Assembly: GCA_016284305.1 (NCBI GenBank)
Contig: JAEEON010000043.1
Location: 1 to 64,000 of the forward strand
Source of the DNA: Bacteroidales bacterium
Lineage (GTDB): Bacteria > Bacteroidota > Bacteroidia > Bacteroidales > F082
Direction: 5' to 3'
DNA length: 64,000 bases
Shown: positions 16,417 to 27,291 of the stretch, piece by piece
How positions within the stretch are numbered: position 1 is the first letter of the stretch
How the letters are laid out: each line of letters starts with the position of its first letter
The notes under the pieces: generated by a model
Told to the model about the DNA's origin: nothing
The model's database searches: none
Seen by the model: the letters and a program-made list of their open reading frames with translations, nothing else
Program-made: the position numbers and the translations under genes

Positions 16417-16442
16417 TACAATTTAAGATAATAAGAAGTAAT

Positions 16443-19400
16443 ATGAATAAGGTTTTAGGATTAGATTTAGGTACAAACTCAATTGGAATTACGGTCAGAG
16501 ACACTGATAATGGTACAGAAATTCTAAATCAACTGGATTATTTTAGTTCAGTAATTTTTAAATCAGGAGTTGGAAATGGCAAATCCGGCGAGTTTTCGTA
16601 TGCTGCTGAACGAACAAAAAAGCGTTCGACACGCAGATTGTATATGGCTCGGAAATATAGGATCTGGGCGACATTAAAACTATTAATCGAGAATGGTTAT
16701 TGTCCGCTCGATTTAGAGGATCTTGAAAAATGGAGTAGATATGACAAGGTTAAAGATTTGAATCGTCAATATCCAATTGAAGCTGAGAGATTTGAGCAAT
16801 GGGTCCGTTTGGACTTTAATGGAGACGGTATTGCTGATTATTCAAGTCCATATCAATTGAGGGCAGAATTGATGGAAAAGCAATTTGATTTTACTCAAGA
16901 AATTGAAAGATACAAATTAGGTCGAGCATTGTATCATATAGCGCAACGTAGGGGTTTTAAAAGTAGTAAAGGTGAAACCATCAAGGAACAAGAAAAAAAT
17001 GAATTGATTGAACCTGAAAATGCTGATATTGTCGAAGAGATGAAGAATTCCGAACTTAAAAAGTCGGGAGTATTAAAGCAGTACATGGTTGAGCACAACT
17101 TAAAAACAGTGGGCTGTGCTTTTTATGCTTTGGAGAAATCTGGGGTTCGTGTGCGAAATAGTGAATATCAAGCGGTACGAACTCAATATAAAGAAGAAAT
17201 TGAGCAGATATTTAGTTTTCAGGATGGTTTAGATCAATCAAGTGAGTTTTACAAGTGTCTTGTAAGTGAAAAAAAAGGAGAAGGTACAATATTTTATAAG
17301 CGGCCTCTTCGTTCTCAAAAAGGATTGGTTGGAAAATGTACTTTGGAACCAGACAAGCCTCGCTGTCCTATCAGCCATCCTGAGTTTGAGAAATACAGAG
17401 CGTGGTGTCTGATTAACAATATCAAATTTGGTGAAGGATTAAAAGAAAACTTGACCATTGAACAAAAACGGCGACTCTATGATGAAAGATTCTTATTGAC
17501 GAGATCGAATTTCAAGTTCGAAGATATTAGGAAATGGCTTGAATCTGAAACTGGAGAACATTTGGATTACAAACAAAAAACTATTAATTATAAAGACAAT
17601 GCAAATGTTTCAGGGTGTCCTGTTACTGCAAGGTTGAAGAAACTGCTCGGTGATGATTGGGAATCATGGGAATACAAATCGGGAGAAACAAAAAGCGATA
17701 AAAAAACCGGGGAAGTTAAACAAATATCATATTCAGCATATGATTTATGGCACATTTGTTTCTCGTTTGACGAACCAGATTTTGTTGAAGATTTTGCTCA
17801 AAAAAAATTGGGCTTTGATAAAGACAAAACAAAGCAACTTGTTCGTGTTTATGGAACTATTCAGGAAGGTTATGGAATGTTGAGTTTGAAAGCGATTAGA
17901 AATATAAATAGATTCTTGGAAAAAGGATTGATTTACTCTGATGCTGTTATTTTGGCAAAACTGCCATACGTTTTTGGAGAGAAATGGTCTACTGTTGAAG
18001 ATGAGGTTATTGAACAATTGGATAATCTTGTTAAAAAGAATCGTTATCAAAAACTGATTTATGGAATAGTAAACTCGCTGATTGCCAATTATAAATCTTT
18101 AGAGATAGAAGAGCAATTCGCTAATTTTAACACTGATTACAAACTTGATGAAAGTGATTTTAATGATGTAAAGAAAGTAACCATCAGAAGTATCGGTGAA
18201 AAAACTTGGGGAAAGAAGTCGGAGAATGAACAAGCTGATATTTTGAACAAGGTTGCAGAGTTGTATCAAATGTTCTTTGCATCATCAAAACGTGATTATT
18301 ACAAATTACCTAAAGTTTCGGAATCAATATCTGTTTTTTTGAAGAACAAGTATTCTTATTTGGATGAGAAAAAATTGAGGAAGATATACCATCCATCATT
18401 GATTGAGTTTTATGCTCCATCAAAATTGGAAAAAGTGGAAGGTGATCGTTATTTAAAATTACTAGGAAGTCCTGTCATTGGAGCATTGAAAAACCCAATG
18501 GCGATGAGAGTTTTACATACTTTGCGCAAGCAAGTAAATGCATTGTTGAAAGCAACTGATGAAAATGGAAATGCCATGATAGATGAGGATACGCGGGTTG
18601 TTGTTGAAACGGCTAGAGAATTGAATGATGCAAATATGCGATGGGCAATTGAAGCATACCAACGTGAGAGGGAAAAAGAAAACAAAGAATACAAAGAAAT
18701 ACTAAAGGACTATTATCAAGATAAGGAAATCAAAGATTCAGATATAAATGAAGTGCGATTGTTATGTGAGCAGCACGATATTTCGTTGGACAGTGAGGGG
18801 AAAGCAAAAGATAATAAGCAAAAAGAATCTTTTAAAGATGTCTATTACAAGAAAGACATTACCAAATATAGATTATGGCTTGAACAAGGTTGCAGATGCA
18901 TATATACGGGTAAAATAATCAATATTACCAGTTTGTTTGATGAAAATGCTTTTGATATTGAACATACGATTCCTAGGAGTTTGTCATTTGACGATTCGTT
19001 AGCAAACCTTACAGTTTGCGATGCTCATTTCAATCGAACGATAAAGAAAAACCAAATTCCGTCACAATTATCCAATTATGATGAAATTTTGCGACGTATC
19101 CAACCATGGATGGAAAAAGTGGAACAATTAAAAGACAATGTGGAATATTGGAAATCGCAATCAAAGAGAGCCCAGGATAAGGAAAGAAAAGATCAATGTA
19201 TTCGTCAGAGACATTTGTGGCAGATGGAACTTGATTATTGGCAGAACAAAGTCAATCGATTCACCATGACGGAAGTCACAATGGGTTTTAGGAATAGTCA
19301 GTTGGTTGATACAAGAATTATTACCAAATATGCCTATCATTATTTGAAGACGGTTTTCAATAAAGTGGAAGTCCAAAAAGGTTCTGTGACTGCTAATTTC

Positions 19401-20741
19401 AGAAAAATGCTTGGAATCCAAAGTGTGGATGAGAAGAAATCTCGTGACAAACATTCGCATCATGCTGTTGATGCAACCGTTTTGACATTGATACCAGTAG
19501 CAGCAAAACGAGATAAGATGCTTGAATTATTCTATTGCATTCAAGAAAGGAAGAGATTGGATGAAGATACAATGCGTTTGGAGAGTGAGTTGAGAAAAGA
19601 GATTAAAAGTTGTAAATTGGGTGGAAATATTTCTGACATTGTTCCTTATATTGAGAATAACATATTAGTGAATCATGTTTCGAAAGACCAGACACTTGTT
19701 CCGTCGCGTCGAAGGAAAAGGATGAGAGGGAAAGTGGTTTGTAAAACTGATGAAAAAGGGCAGGTGGTATATGATGAAATAGGTAGGCCTGAACCAAAAG
19801 AATGGATTACAGGAGATAGCATTCGAGGGCAATTGCATGGTGAAACATTTTATGGAGCAATAACACAAGGAAGAATAGATGATGAAGGAAGGATTCGGAG
19901 GGATGGAGAAGGAAATGTTATCATTGGTGATAAAATATATTATGTCGTTAGGAGAGAATTAAAGTATAAAGCATCTAGTATTGATTCTGGGTTTAAGGAT
20001 TGGGCAGAATTAGAAAATGCAGTTGTGGATAAAGCTTTATTTGCGATAATGAAAGGACAATTCTTTGAAGGAACCTCTTTTAAAGATGCATGCGCCAGTG
20101 GTATTTTCATGTATAAGAAAAACAAAGAAGGTGTAATTGATTTTGCAGAAGATTGTAAGGTAAATAGAATCAGGCATATTAGATGCTTTACCTCTGTGAA
20201 GAATCCACTGAAAGTCAAGAATCAGACTTATTTATCCAAGAAACCATATAAACATTATTATTATGCGGAAATGGGTGATTTGTATGTGATGTGCAAATAT
20301 GAGAATGATGAAAGGACTGAAAAAGAGTATCATGTATGGAGCTTGTTCGATGTTAGTAATAATAGAAAATCAGGTATAGAAGATGTTCCAGATGTCCTAT
20401 TAAGCAAAAAGAACACAAGGCTACAGTTGACGCAACAAATAAAGGCTGGCGATATGGTATTGCTTTACAAAGATACACCACAAGAATTAATAGATATGGA
20501 TAGAGAGCTTTTGTCGCAACGTTTATATGTTGTAAGAGGATTTGAAAATCCTTCTTTAATAAAATTAGTTAGGCATATTAATGCACAACCCGATAAAGAA
20601 TTAGGTAAAGGAGAATCGATAAAAGACTATTTGAAAATGCCTGAAAAGATCAGATGTGGCATTAATACTCTTAAGTACTTGATAAATGAGGTTGATTTTT
20701 ATTTAACCTCCGAAGGTGTAGTTTTTAAAAAGACTATTTAA
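16443..20741 (+). CDS. cas9: Cas9 endonuclease, type II-C
   Basis: 1432 residues, RNA-guided DNA endonuclease. RuvC-I GLDLGTNSIG with catalytic Asp8; arginine-rich bridge helix at about 56-76 (ERTKKRSTRRLYMARKYR); RuvC-II VVVETAREL with Glu722; HNH domain with FDIEHTIPRS, catalytic Asp838/His841 and Asn864; RuvC-III HSHHAVDAT with His1007 and Asp1010; then about 420 residues holding the wedge and PAM-interacting region. All nuclease residues are intact. Length is typical of Bacteroidota II-C enzymes. The gene is clearly AT-richer than cas1 and cas2, suggesting a different history. Stop is four bases before the BRO-N gene. Confidence 0.97.
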   Translation: MNKVLGLDLGTNSIGITVRDTDNGTEILNQLDYFSSVIFKSGVGNGKSGEFSYAAERTKKRSTRRLYMARKYRIWATLKLLIENGYCPLDLEDLEKWSRYDKVKDLNRQYPIEAERFEQWVRLDFNGDGIADYSSPYQLRAELMEKQFDFTQEIERYKLGRALYHIAQRRGFKSSKGETIKEQEKNELIEPENADIVEEMKNSELKKSGVLKQYMVEHNLKTVGCAFYALEKSGVRVRNSEYQAVRTQYKEEIEQIFSFQDGLDQSSEFYKCLVSEKKGEGTIFYKRPLRSQKGLVGKCTLEPDKPRCPISHPEFEKYRAWCLINNIKFGEGLKENLTIEQKRRLYDERFLLTRSNFKFEDIRKWLESETGEHLDYKQKTINYKDNANVSGCPVTARLKKLLGDDWESWEYKSGETKSDKKTGEVKQISYSAYDLWHICFSFDEPDFVEDFAQKKLGFDKDKTKQLVRVYGTIQEGYGMLSLKAIRNINRFLEKGLIYSDAVILAKLPYVFGEKWSTVEDEVIEQLDNLVKKNRYQKLIYGIVNSLIANYKSLEIEEQFANFNTDYKLDESDFNDVKKVTIRSIGEKTWGKKSENEQADILNKVAELYQMFFASSKRDYYKLPKVSESISVFLKNKYSYLDEKKLRKIYHPSLIEFYAPSKLEKVEGDRYLKLLGSPVIGALKNPMAMRVLHTLRKQVNALLKATDENGNAMIDEDTRVVVETARELNDANMRWAIEAYQREREKENKEYKEILKDYYQDKEIKDSDINEVRLLCEQHDISLDSEGKAKDNKQKESFKDVYYKKDITKYRLWLEQGCRCIYTGKIINITSLFDENAFDIEHTIPRSLSFDDSLANLTVCDAHFNRTIKKNQIPSQLSNYDEILRRIQPWMEKVEQLKDNVEYWKSQSKRAQDKERKDQCIRQRHLWQMELDYWQNKVNRFTMTEVTMGFRNSQLVDTRIITKYAYHYLKTVFNKVEVQKGSVTANFRKMLGIQSVDEKKSRDKHSHHAVDATVLTLIPVAAKRDKMLELFYCIQERKRLDEDTMRLESELRKEIKSCKLGGNISDIVPYIENNILVNHVSKDQTLVPSRRRKRMRGKVVCKTDEKGQVVYDEIGRPEPKEWITGDSIRGQLHGETFYGAITQGRIDDEGRIRRDGEGNVIIGDKIYYVVRRELKYKASSIDSGFKDWAELENAVVDKALFAIMKGQFFEGTSFKDACASGIFMYKKNKEGVIDFAEDCKVNRIRHIRCFTSVKNPLKVKNQTYLSKKPYKHYYYAEMGDLYVMCKYENDERTEKEYHVWSLFDVSNNRKSGIEDVPDVLLSKKNTRLQLTQQIKAGDMVLLYKDTPQELIDMDRELLSQRLYVVRGFENPSLIKLVRHINAQPDKELGKGESIKDYLKMPEKIRCGINTLKYLINEVDFYLTSEGVVFKKTI

Positions 20742-20745
20742 TGCT

Positions 20746-21574
20746 ATGACTAACATAAAATTATTCCAAGACAAAAAAATCCGTTCCGTATGGGACGACG
20801 AAGAAGAACAATGGTATTTCTCCGTTGTGGACGTGGTGGCGGCTTTGACTGATAGTGTCAATCCTACTGACTATCTGAAAAAGATTCGCAAAAGGGATAA
20901 AGCATTGGGAAGTTATCTGGGGACAAATTGTCCCTTGGTAGAAATGCTTACTGAAACAGGGAAAAAAAGAAAGACTTTAGCGGCTAATGTTAAAGACCTA
21001 TTCCGCATCATCCAGTCTATTCCATCGCCTAAGGCTGAGCCGTTTAAACTATGGCTTTCTCAGGTGGGCTATGAACGCTTGTTGGAAATAGAGAATCCAG
21101 AATTGGCCCAAGAGCGAATGAAGGAACTATATGAGAAGAAAGGCTACCCGAAGGACTGGATTGATAAACGCTTACGCGGAATGGCCATCCGACAGGATCT
21201 GACAGATGAATGGAAGAGACGCGGTATTACATTGGAGCAGGATTTTGCTATCCTTACAGCAGAAATCTCCAAGGCCACTTTCGGAATGACACCATCGGAA
21301 TACAAGGAGTTCAAGGGCTTGACAAAAAAGAATCAGAACCTTCGTGATCACATGGACGACCTAGAATTGATTTTCACCATGCTTGGAGAGCGCGTCACAA
21401 CTGAGATTTCTCAAAAAGAAGACCCCGAAACTTTTGAGGAAAGCAAGCAGATTGCAAAGAGAGGTGGTCATGTGGCAGGCGTAGCTCGAAAGGAGACAGA
21501 AAAGGAACTCGGTCGCAACGTTTCGAATCCCAATAACTTTTTACCTAATCAAACTTCTTTGGAATTAGAGTCAG

Positions 21575-21582
<8 letters not shown>
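20746..21582 (+). CDS. BRO-N/DinD-like protein inside cas operon
   Basis: 278 residues. N-terminal BRO-N (phage antirepressor) domain, about 5-115: IRSVWDDEEEQWYFSVVDVV, DYLKKIRKRDKALG, then PKAEPFKLWLSQVGYERLLE. The C-terminal half matches the DinD type: ITLEQDFAILTAEISKATFG, MTPSEYKEFKGL, NLRDHMDDLELIFTMLGE, RGGHVAGVARKETEKELG. E. coli DinD is an SOS protein reported to disassemble RecA filaments. Here it starts four bases after cas9 and its stop overlaps the cas1 start (ATGATTAA), so it is translationally coupled to both. It is not one of the standard type II-C genes. Function here unknown. Confidence 0.9.
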
Positions 21583-22821
<1,239 letters not shown>

Positions 22822-22845
22822 ATTGGTAAAAATGGTTTTAAACAT

Positions 22846-22878
22846 AAAAAATCCCGTTCCAAGGAGCGGGATTTTTTT
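22846..22878. terminator. Bidirectional terminator between cas2 and array
   Basis: Stem ATCCCGTTCC / GGAGCGGGAT (ten pairs, one G-T) flanked by A6 on the left and T7 on the right, so it terminates the cas operon on plus and the array transcript arriving on minus. Confidence 0.8.
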
Positions 22879-22930
22879 AATTGTAATACAGCTTCTAAAT
22901 TGCTGATGTTCTTTGTTTTACATAGATTGT

Positions 22931-25206
22931 GCTGTATTCAAAGAGCAAAGTTACAATAATTGAAAGCAATTCACAACCTATGCTAATGCTTTTGAGCAAG
23001 CTTTTGAGCTGTATTCAAAGAGCAAAGTTACAATAATTGAAAGCAATTCACAACTCTTTGTCAAGGATTGAAGCAGGCATTTGTGCTGTATTCAAAGAGC
23101 AAAGTTACAATAATTGAAAGCAATTCACAACTTAGTGATGCCTGGACTTTTGGACGAACAGGCTGTATTCAAAGAGCAAAGTTACAATAATTGAAAGCAA
23201 TTCACAACACATATGAGCCCGATTACTTTGTTAACGCTGCTGTATTCAAAGAGCAAAGTTACAATAATTGAAAGCAATTCACAACAACAGTTTAATGATG
23301 GTTTTGCACAGATGGCTGTATTCAAAGAGCAAAGTTACAATAATTGAAAGCAATTCACAACGCGACTTTGAATGGTACGCTTGGTCAGCTTGCTGTATTC
23401 AAAGAGCAAAGTTACAATAATTGAAAGCAATTCACAACTTGATTCCGAATGCACTATTTACATCGCAAGCTGTATTCAAAGAGCAAAGTTACAATAATTG
23501 AAAGCAATTCACAACACTCGACTTCTTCATTGAGCAGACCAACGCGCTGTATTCAAAGAGCAAAGTTACAATAATTGAAAGCAATTCACAACAGCCAGGG
23601 CGATGCCGACAAACGTGTTCTGCTGTATTCAAAGAGCAAAGTTACAATAATTGAAAGCAATTCACAACTCAGATCCTACTTGAAACTCAGGAAAGACAGC
23701 TGTATTCAAAGAGCAAAGTTACAATAATTGAAAGCAATTCACAACTAGTGGGACACCGCGAACGCATCGACCATGGCTGTATTCAAAGAGCAAAGTTACA
23801 ATAATTGAAAGCAATTCACAACCCTTGCCGGTGAGCGGGATCACGATCTCGAGCTGTATTCAAAGAGCAAAGTTACAATAATTGAAAGCAATTCACAACT
23901 TCCTGCCTGGTATGACCTGAATTTATGAGGCTGTATTCAAAGAGCAAAGTTACAATAATTGAAAGCAATTCACAACGCTACTTTGAACGGTACGCTTGGA
24001 AAAATTGCTGTATTCAAAGAGCAAAGTTACAATAATTGAAAGCAATTCACAACTATAGGAGCCTTCAAGCATGATAACAAGTTGCTGTATTCAAAGAGCA
24101 AAGTTACAATAATTGAAAGCAATTCACAACGTTTATTCTGCGAATGGTCTTAGATCTTATGCTGTATTCAAAGAGCAAAGTTACAATAATTGAAAGCAAT
24201 TCACAACCTGACATTTACGTTCAATATCAGCAGTATCGCTGTATTCAAAGAGCAAAGTTACAATAATTGAAAGCAATTCACAACCCCAAACGTCCGGTTC
24301 ATGCAACTTCGTAAGCTGTATTCAAAGAGCAAAGTTACAATAATTGAAAGCAATTCACAACATGACCCGCGCAATGTCAACATTCTTTGTTGCTGTATTC
24401 AAAGAGCAAAGTTACAATAATTGAAAGCAATTCACAACTGATGAAGACGCAAGGAGAACAGAATTCAGGCTGTATTCAAAGAGCAAAGTTACAATAATTG
24501 AAAGCAATTCACAACCCAGGATGCCGACTTTACTGAGTTTGGTTGCTGTATTCAAAGAGCAAAGTTACAATAATTGAAAGCAATTCACAACAACGGGATG
24601 GGCGACGCCATAATTCGCATTGCTGTATTCAAAGAGCAAAGTTACAATAATTGAAAGCAATTCACAACTGATTGATAAATTAAACAATGAAAGGGTTGGC
24701 TGTATTCAAAGAGCAAAGTTACAATAATTGAAAGCAATTCACAACCATACGGCATCATTGACATCAAAATGCGTAGCTGTATTCAAAGAGCAAAGTTACA
24801 ATAATTGAAAGCAATTCACAACTGCTCCCGAACAATGTACGCTCGACAAACGCTGTATTCAAAGAGCAAAGTTACAATAATTGAAAGCAATTCACAACTT
24901 GCGGGTATGCAGCAAAGACATACAACATGCTGTATTCAAAGAGCAAAGTTACAATAATTGAAAGCAATTCACAACCGCTCAGCCCACGCCCTCCTGATGG
25001 CATCCGCTGTATTCAAAGAGCAAAGTTACAATAATTGAAAGCAATTCACAACAATAGCAAACGTACAAAAGTCAACAACCGGGCTGTATTCAAAGAGCAA
25101 AGTTACAATAATTGAAAGCAATTCACAACCAGCCGTGACGGATTCAGCACCTCAATAAGGCTGTATTCAAAGAGCAAAGTTACGATAATTGAAAGCAATT
25201 CACAAC
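22931..25206 (-). CRISPR. Type II-C array, 30 repeats of 47 bp, 29 spacers
   Basis: Thirty 47-bp repeats (plus strand starts GCTGTATTCAAAGAGC and ends AAAGCAATTCACAAC). Spacers are 30 bp except four of 29 bp (those starting at 23286, 23593, 24516 and 24823). All repeats I read are identical except the last (25160-25206), which has A to G at 25184. tracrRNA pairing shows that crRNAs are read from the minus strand, so each guide is spacer followed by GUUGUGAAUUGC. On that strand every repeat carries TTG (positions 2-4), 20 bp, TAACTTTG (25-32), a full promoter consensus. The degenerate last repeat sits at the cas2-distal end. Spacers at 23362-23391 and 23977-24006 are related. Confidence 0.98.
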
Positions 25207-25263
25207 TTTACCAAGGCATGATGTCTAAAAGGCTCTTTACACTCCTACCATTGTAATTTTTTG

Positions 25264-25271
25264 TATCTTTG
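25264..25271 (+). promoter_or_regulatory. -7 box of patatin gene
   Basis: TATCTTTG, 20 bases before ATG 25291. It also shows that the in-frame ATG/TTG at 25261 is not the start. Confidence 0.6.
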
Positions 25272-25290
25272 CACCTCAAACCCACCAACT

Positions 25291-26208
25291 ATGCCAGCAA
25301 AGAAATATCCCCTCGGAATCGCCTTCAGCGGTGGAGGCGCCAAAGCCGCAGCACACTGCGGCGCCCTGCAAGCTCTCAAAGAATATGGCATCAAGCCAGA
25401 TGTCGTCTCCGGCACCAGCGCCGGTGCACTCGTCGCCACGCTCTTTGCTTCAGGATTCTCCCCAAAGCAGATGATAGAGATGTTCCAAGGAATGAACTTC
25501 TTCAAAGATATCGTCACTCCTGGCGTGCCTAAAGGAGGATTGTTCGAATCGCGACCGCTCGTCGAACTGATCAGGAAAAACCTGCCGTATTCACGCCTGG
25601 AAGATTTGCCTGTGCCGACGTTCCTCGTGGCTTCTGACCTTGAACATGGCGTGCCCAAAGTCTTTACCAAAGGAGAAATAGCACCCAGAGTGGTGGCTTC
25701 GTGCTCCATCCCGGTCATCTTCCAACCCATGTGCATCAATGGCGTCCACTATGTCGATGGCGGCGCTTTTCAAAACCTTCCCGTATCGGCGATCCGACAG
25801 AAATGTGAGAAAGTCATTGCATTAAGCCTCAACCATTTGGAAGAGGATAAATATAAGGACAACCTCGTCTCGGTGGCCTACCGCTCGTTTTTGATGATGA
25901 TGGTCTCCAATGTGGCAGCCGATACCGCCCAGGCAGACCTCTTTGTGGAACTCGACACCTATGGTTGCACGGCTTATGATATGTCGAGAATTGAAGAACT
26001 GTTCTTCCGAGGATACGACAGCACAGTGAAAGTGCTGGAAGAAAACGGGTTTTCTCGCAAAATGGAAAAAGAAGAGATTTCATTTCCCAAGAAAAGGCAT
26101 TCCAAAGCCAATGGGAAAACTGCTGAAGAAGTTTTTCATAACACGATCGAGAAAGGCGTTGCCGCTCTTAAATCTATAAGGACTACGGTGAAGAAGAAAA
26201 AAGAATGA
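25291..26208 (+). CDS. Patatin-like phospholipase
   Basis: 305 residues. Oxyanion loop FSGGGAKAAAHCGAL near 11-25, nucleophile elbow GTSAGAL (Ser in GxSxG), and catalytic Asp in VDGGAFQNLP. Cytoplasmic serine hydrolase acting on acyl esters; no signal peptide. The C-terminal 60 residues are Lys-rich. Start at ATG 25291 follows from the promoter at 25264-25271. It is the first gene beyond the array; patatins occur in CBASS-type defence, but no cyclase or other CBASS gene is here, so a housekeeping lipase is more likely. Confidence 0.9.
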   Translation: MPAKKYPLGIAFSGGGAKAAAHCGALQALKEYGIKPDVVSGTSAGALVATLFASGFSPKQMIEMFQGMNFFKDIVTPGVPKGGLFESRPLVELIRKNLPYSRLEDLPVPTFLVASDLEHGVPKVFTKGEIAPRVVASCSIPVIFQPMCINGVHYVDGGAFQNLPVSAIRQKCEKVIALSLNHLEEDKYKDNLVSVAYRSFLMMMVSNVAADTAQADLFVELDTYGCTAYDMSRIEELFFRGYDSTVKVLEENGFSRKMEKEEISFPKKRHSKANGKTAEEVFHNTIEKGVAALKSIRTTVKKKKE

Positions 26209-26261
26209 TTCTATCGTCTTCTTTGAGTAGATGATATCTGATAGTTCCAGGCCACTTCAGT

Positions 26262-26306
26262 ATTTCCAAACAACTTCCGCTTTCCAATCCACCTTTGTCT
26301 GGCCCG
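26262..26306. repeat. 45-bp direct repeat, copy 1
   Basis: Matches 27302-27346 at 43 of 45 positions. Copy 2 is the 3' coding end of the gene at 27292-29130; copy 1 lies alone and still reads QTKVDWKAEVVWKY before a stop on the minus strand. Either the attachment-site duplication of a small insertion or a remnant of a paralogous gene end. Nothing else is seen between 26209 and 26324. Confidence 0.75.
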
Positions 26307-26324
26307 ATTCACAACTGTTCGAAC

Positions 26325-26945
26325 TTACTCCGGATTTGAAAATCTATCATCTTTTACTCTTGGCAGAAAATAACCCTTGATGCAGTTGGGATTTCTTACA
26401 CATATTTGGATGTGGTTTTTCTCCCTGATGCCTCCACCGGGAAATAATTCTGCTCCCTCCACAAAGACACCTCGGACCGAATCAAACGATTTCACCTTAG
26501 CTTTCTCATTGATGATGTGCTCATACTCGATAACCGCACAGTCAAGGTGTCGGAGTAGCAGATCTGCGTTTTCTCCAAGGCTCTTGTTGATAGGAAGGAT
26601 TTTCCCCGCCGCTATGAATGCGTCCCTCATTGCCTCGTACGACTGCCTGATCTCCGACAAGCAACCCATGTCGGTCAGGTCCAGACAATAGCCCAAATCT
26701 ATCACGGCACCAATCACGAACGGTTCCCTGATCGATGACGTATTTCGCATAGCAGCTTCTTCCGCAAATTGTAAAGCACGTCGCTCATTATTCTCCCAAA
26801 AGTAGATCCCATGGCCAAGCCAATCGTAAGAGTTGTTGCTCGGATAGAGGCTCTCTCCATGTAAAATTGCCTCCGCCACAGACTTGTCACATCCGTGGAA
26901 GCCTATGTAAAGGTTAGACCTCGAGGAATAAAGAGTCGGTTTCAC
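26325..26945 (-). CDS. PARP/ART-fold-like protein, candidate toxin
   Basis: 206 residues starting at GTG 26945 (GTGA overlap with the upstream stop). LYIGFHGCDKSVAEAIL followed by DWLGHGIYFWENNERRALQFAEE resembles the His...Tyr core of PARP-like ADP-ribosyltransferase folds (His in GFHG, Tyr in GIYF); the third residue of an H-Y-E triad is not assigned. The rest has no clear motif. The gene follows a 51-residue basic protein in a two-gene unit of toxin-antitoxin size and lies between two copies of a 45-bp direct repeat. An enzymatic role is inference from fold resemblance only. Confidence 0.65.
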   Translation of the reverse strand: MKPTLYSSRSNLYIGFHGCDKSVAEAILHGESLYPSNNSYDWLGHGIYFWENNERRALQFAEEAAMRNTSSIREPFVIGAVIDLGYCLDLTDMGCLSEIRQSYEAMRDAFIAAGKILPINKSLGENADLLLRHLDCAVIEYEHIINEKAKVKSFDSVRGVFVEGAELFPGGGIREKNHIQICVRNPNCIKGYFLPRVKDDRFSNPE

Positions 26946-27097
26946 TGCTTGGGTCTATAAATACGGGACACATTGCCACTTTTCGTTAATATCCCTGCAT
27001 CTCTTAGCATTTTTTGGGCTTCCTCGCTACTCGATAACGATTTCTTTATCGCCTTTTGACGTTTCTTTTCTCTGTCCTTGTCCAACAACACCTGCAT
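26942..27097 (-). CDS. 51-residue basic protein, candidate partner of PARP-like gene
   Basis: Starts at ATG 27097, preceded by GGAGGT eight bases upstream, a good Shine-Dalgarno. Product MQVLLDKDREKKRQKAIKKS onward, strongly basic N-terminal helix, then LSSSEEAQKMLRDAGILTKSG. Its stop TGA overlaps the GTG of the PARP-like gene by four bases. Promoter TATTTTTG on minus (CAAAAATA at 27138-27145). Size, charge and coupling fit an antitoxin, but no family is recognised. It resembles the small component seen before many Bacteroidota toxins only in layout. Confidence 0.65.
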   Translation of the reverse strand: MQVLLDKDREKKRQKAIKKSLSSSEEAQKMLRDAGILTKSGNVSRIYRPKQ

Positions 27098-27291
27098 GTT
27101 GAATACCTCCAATCGTGATTTAATTATTAATGGAATGCAAAAATAATACTTTTCTTTGAAATATTTATATTATCATTGTACTTTTTTATACAAAAATGAA
27201 ACTAATTGAATCATTGAGGGTTCCTTTGTTTTGACAATCATTGTGTTTGCATTTTTTTTGTTTATTTTCTAATCAAGCTGTCGATTCAGCT
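27098..27291. other. Intergenic region, AT-rich
   Basis: No gene. Contains the -7 box of the small basic gene (27138-27145) and otherwise featureless AT-rich sequence up to the stop of the next gene. Confidence 0.5.

Noticed and set aside
22879-22930. tracrRNA in the cas2-array gap, because TAATACAGC resembles one end of the repeat
   Set aside because: Only 8-9 bases match and they are the wrong end for guide pairing; the RNA at 16262-16343 satisfies all tracrRNA requirements.
22931-25206. Self-targeting spacers within the window
   Set aside because: I saw no spacer matching other sequence in the window by eye, but cannot exclude it without a search.
25207-25290. Leader promoter of the array at its right end
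   Set aside because: No TAnnTTTG box on the minus strand in the 84 bases; the only box (25264-25271) points to the patatin gene.
25291-26208. Patatin gene as a CBASS effector or CRISPR accessory gene
   Set aside because: No nucleotidyltransferase or sensor gene adjoins it, it has its own promoter, and the array separates it from the cas genes.
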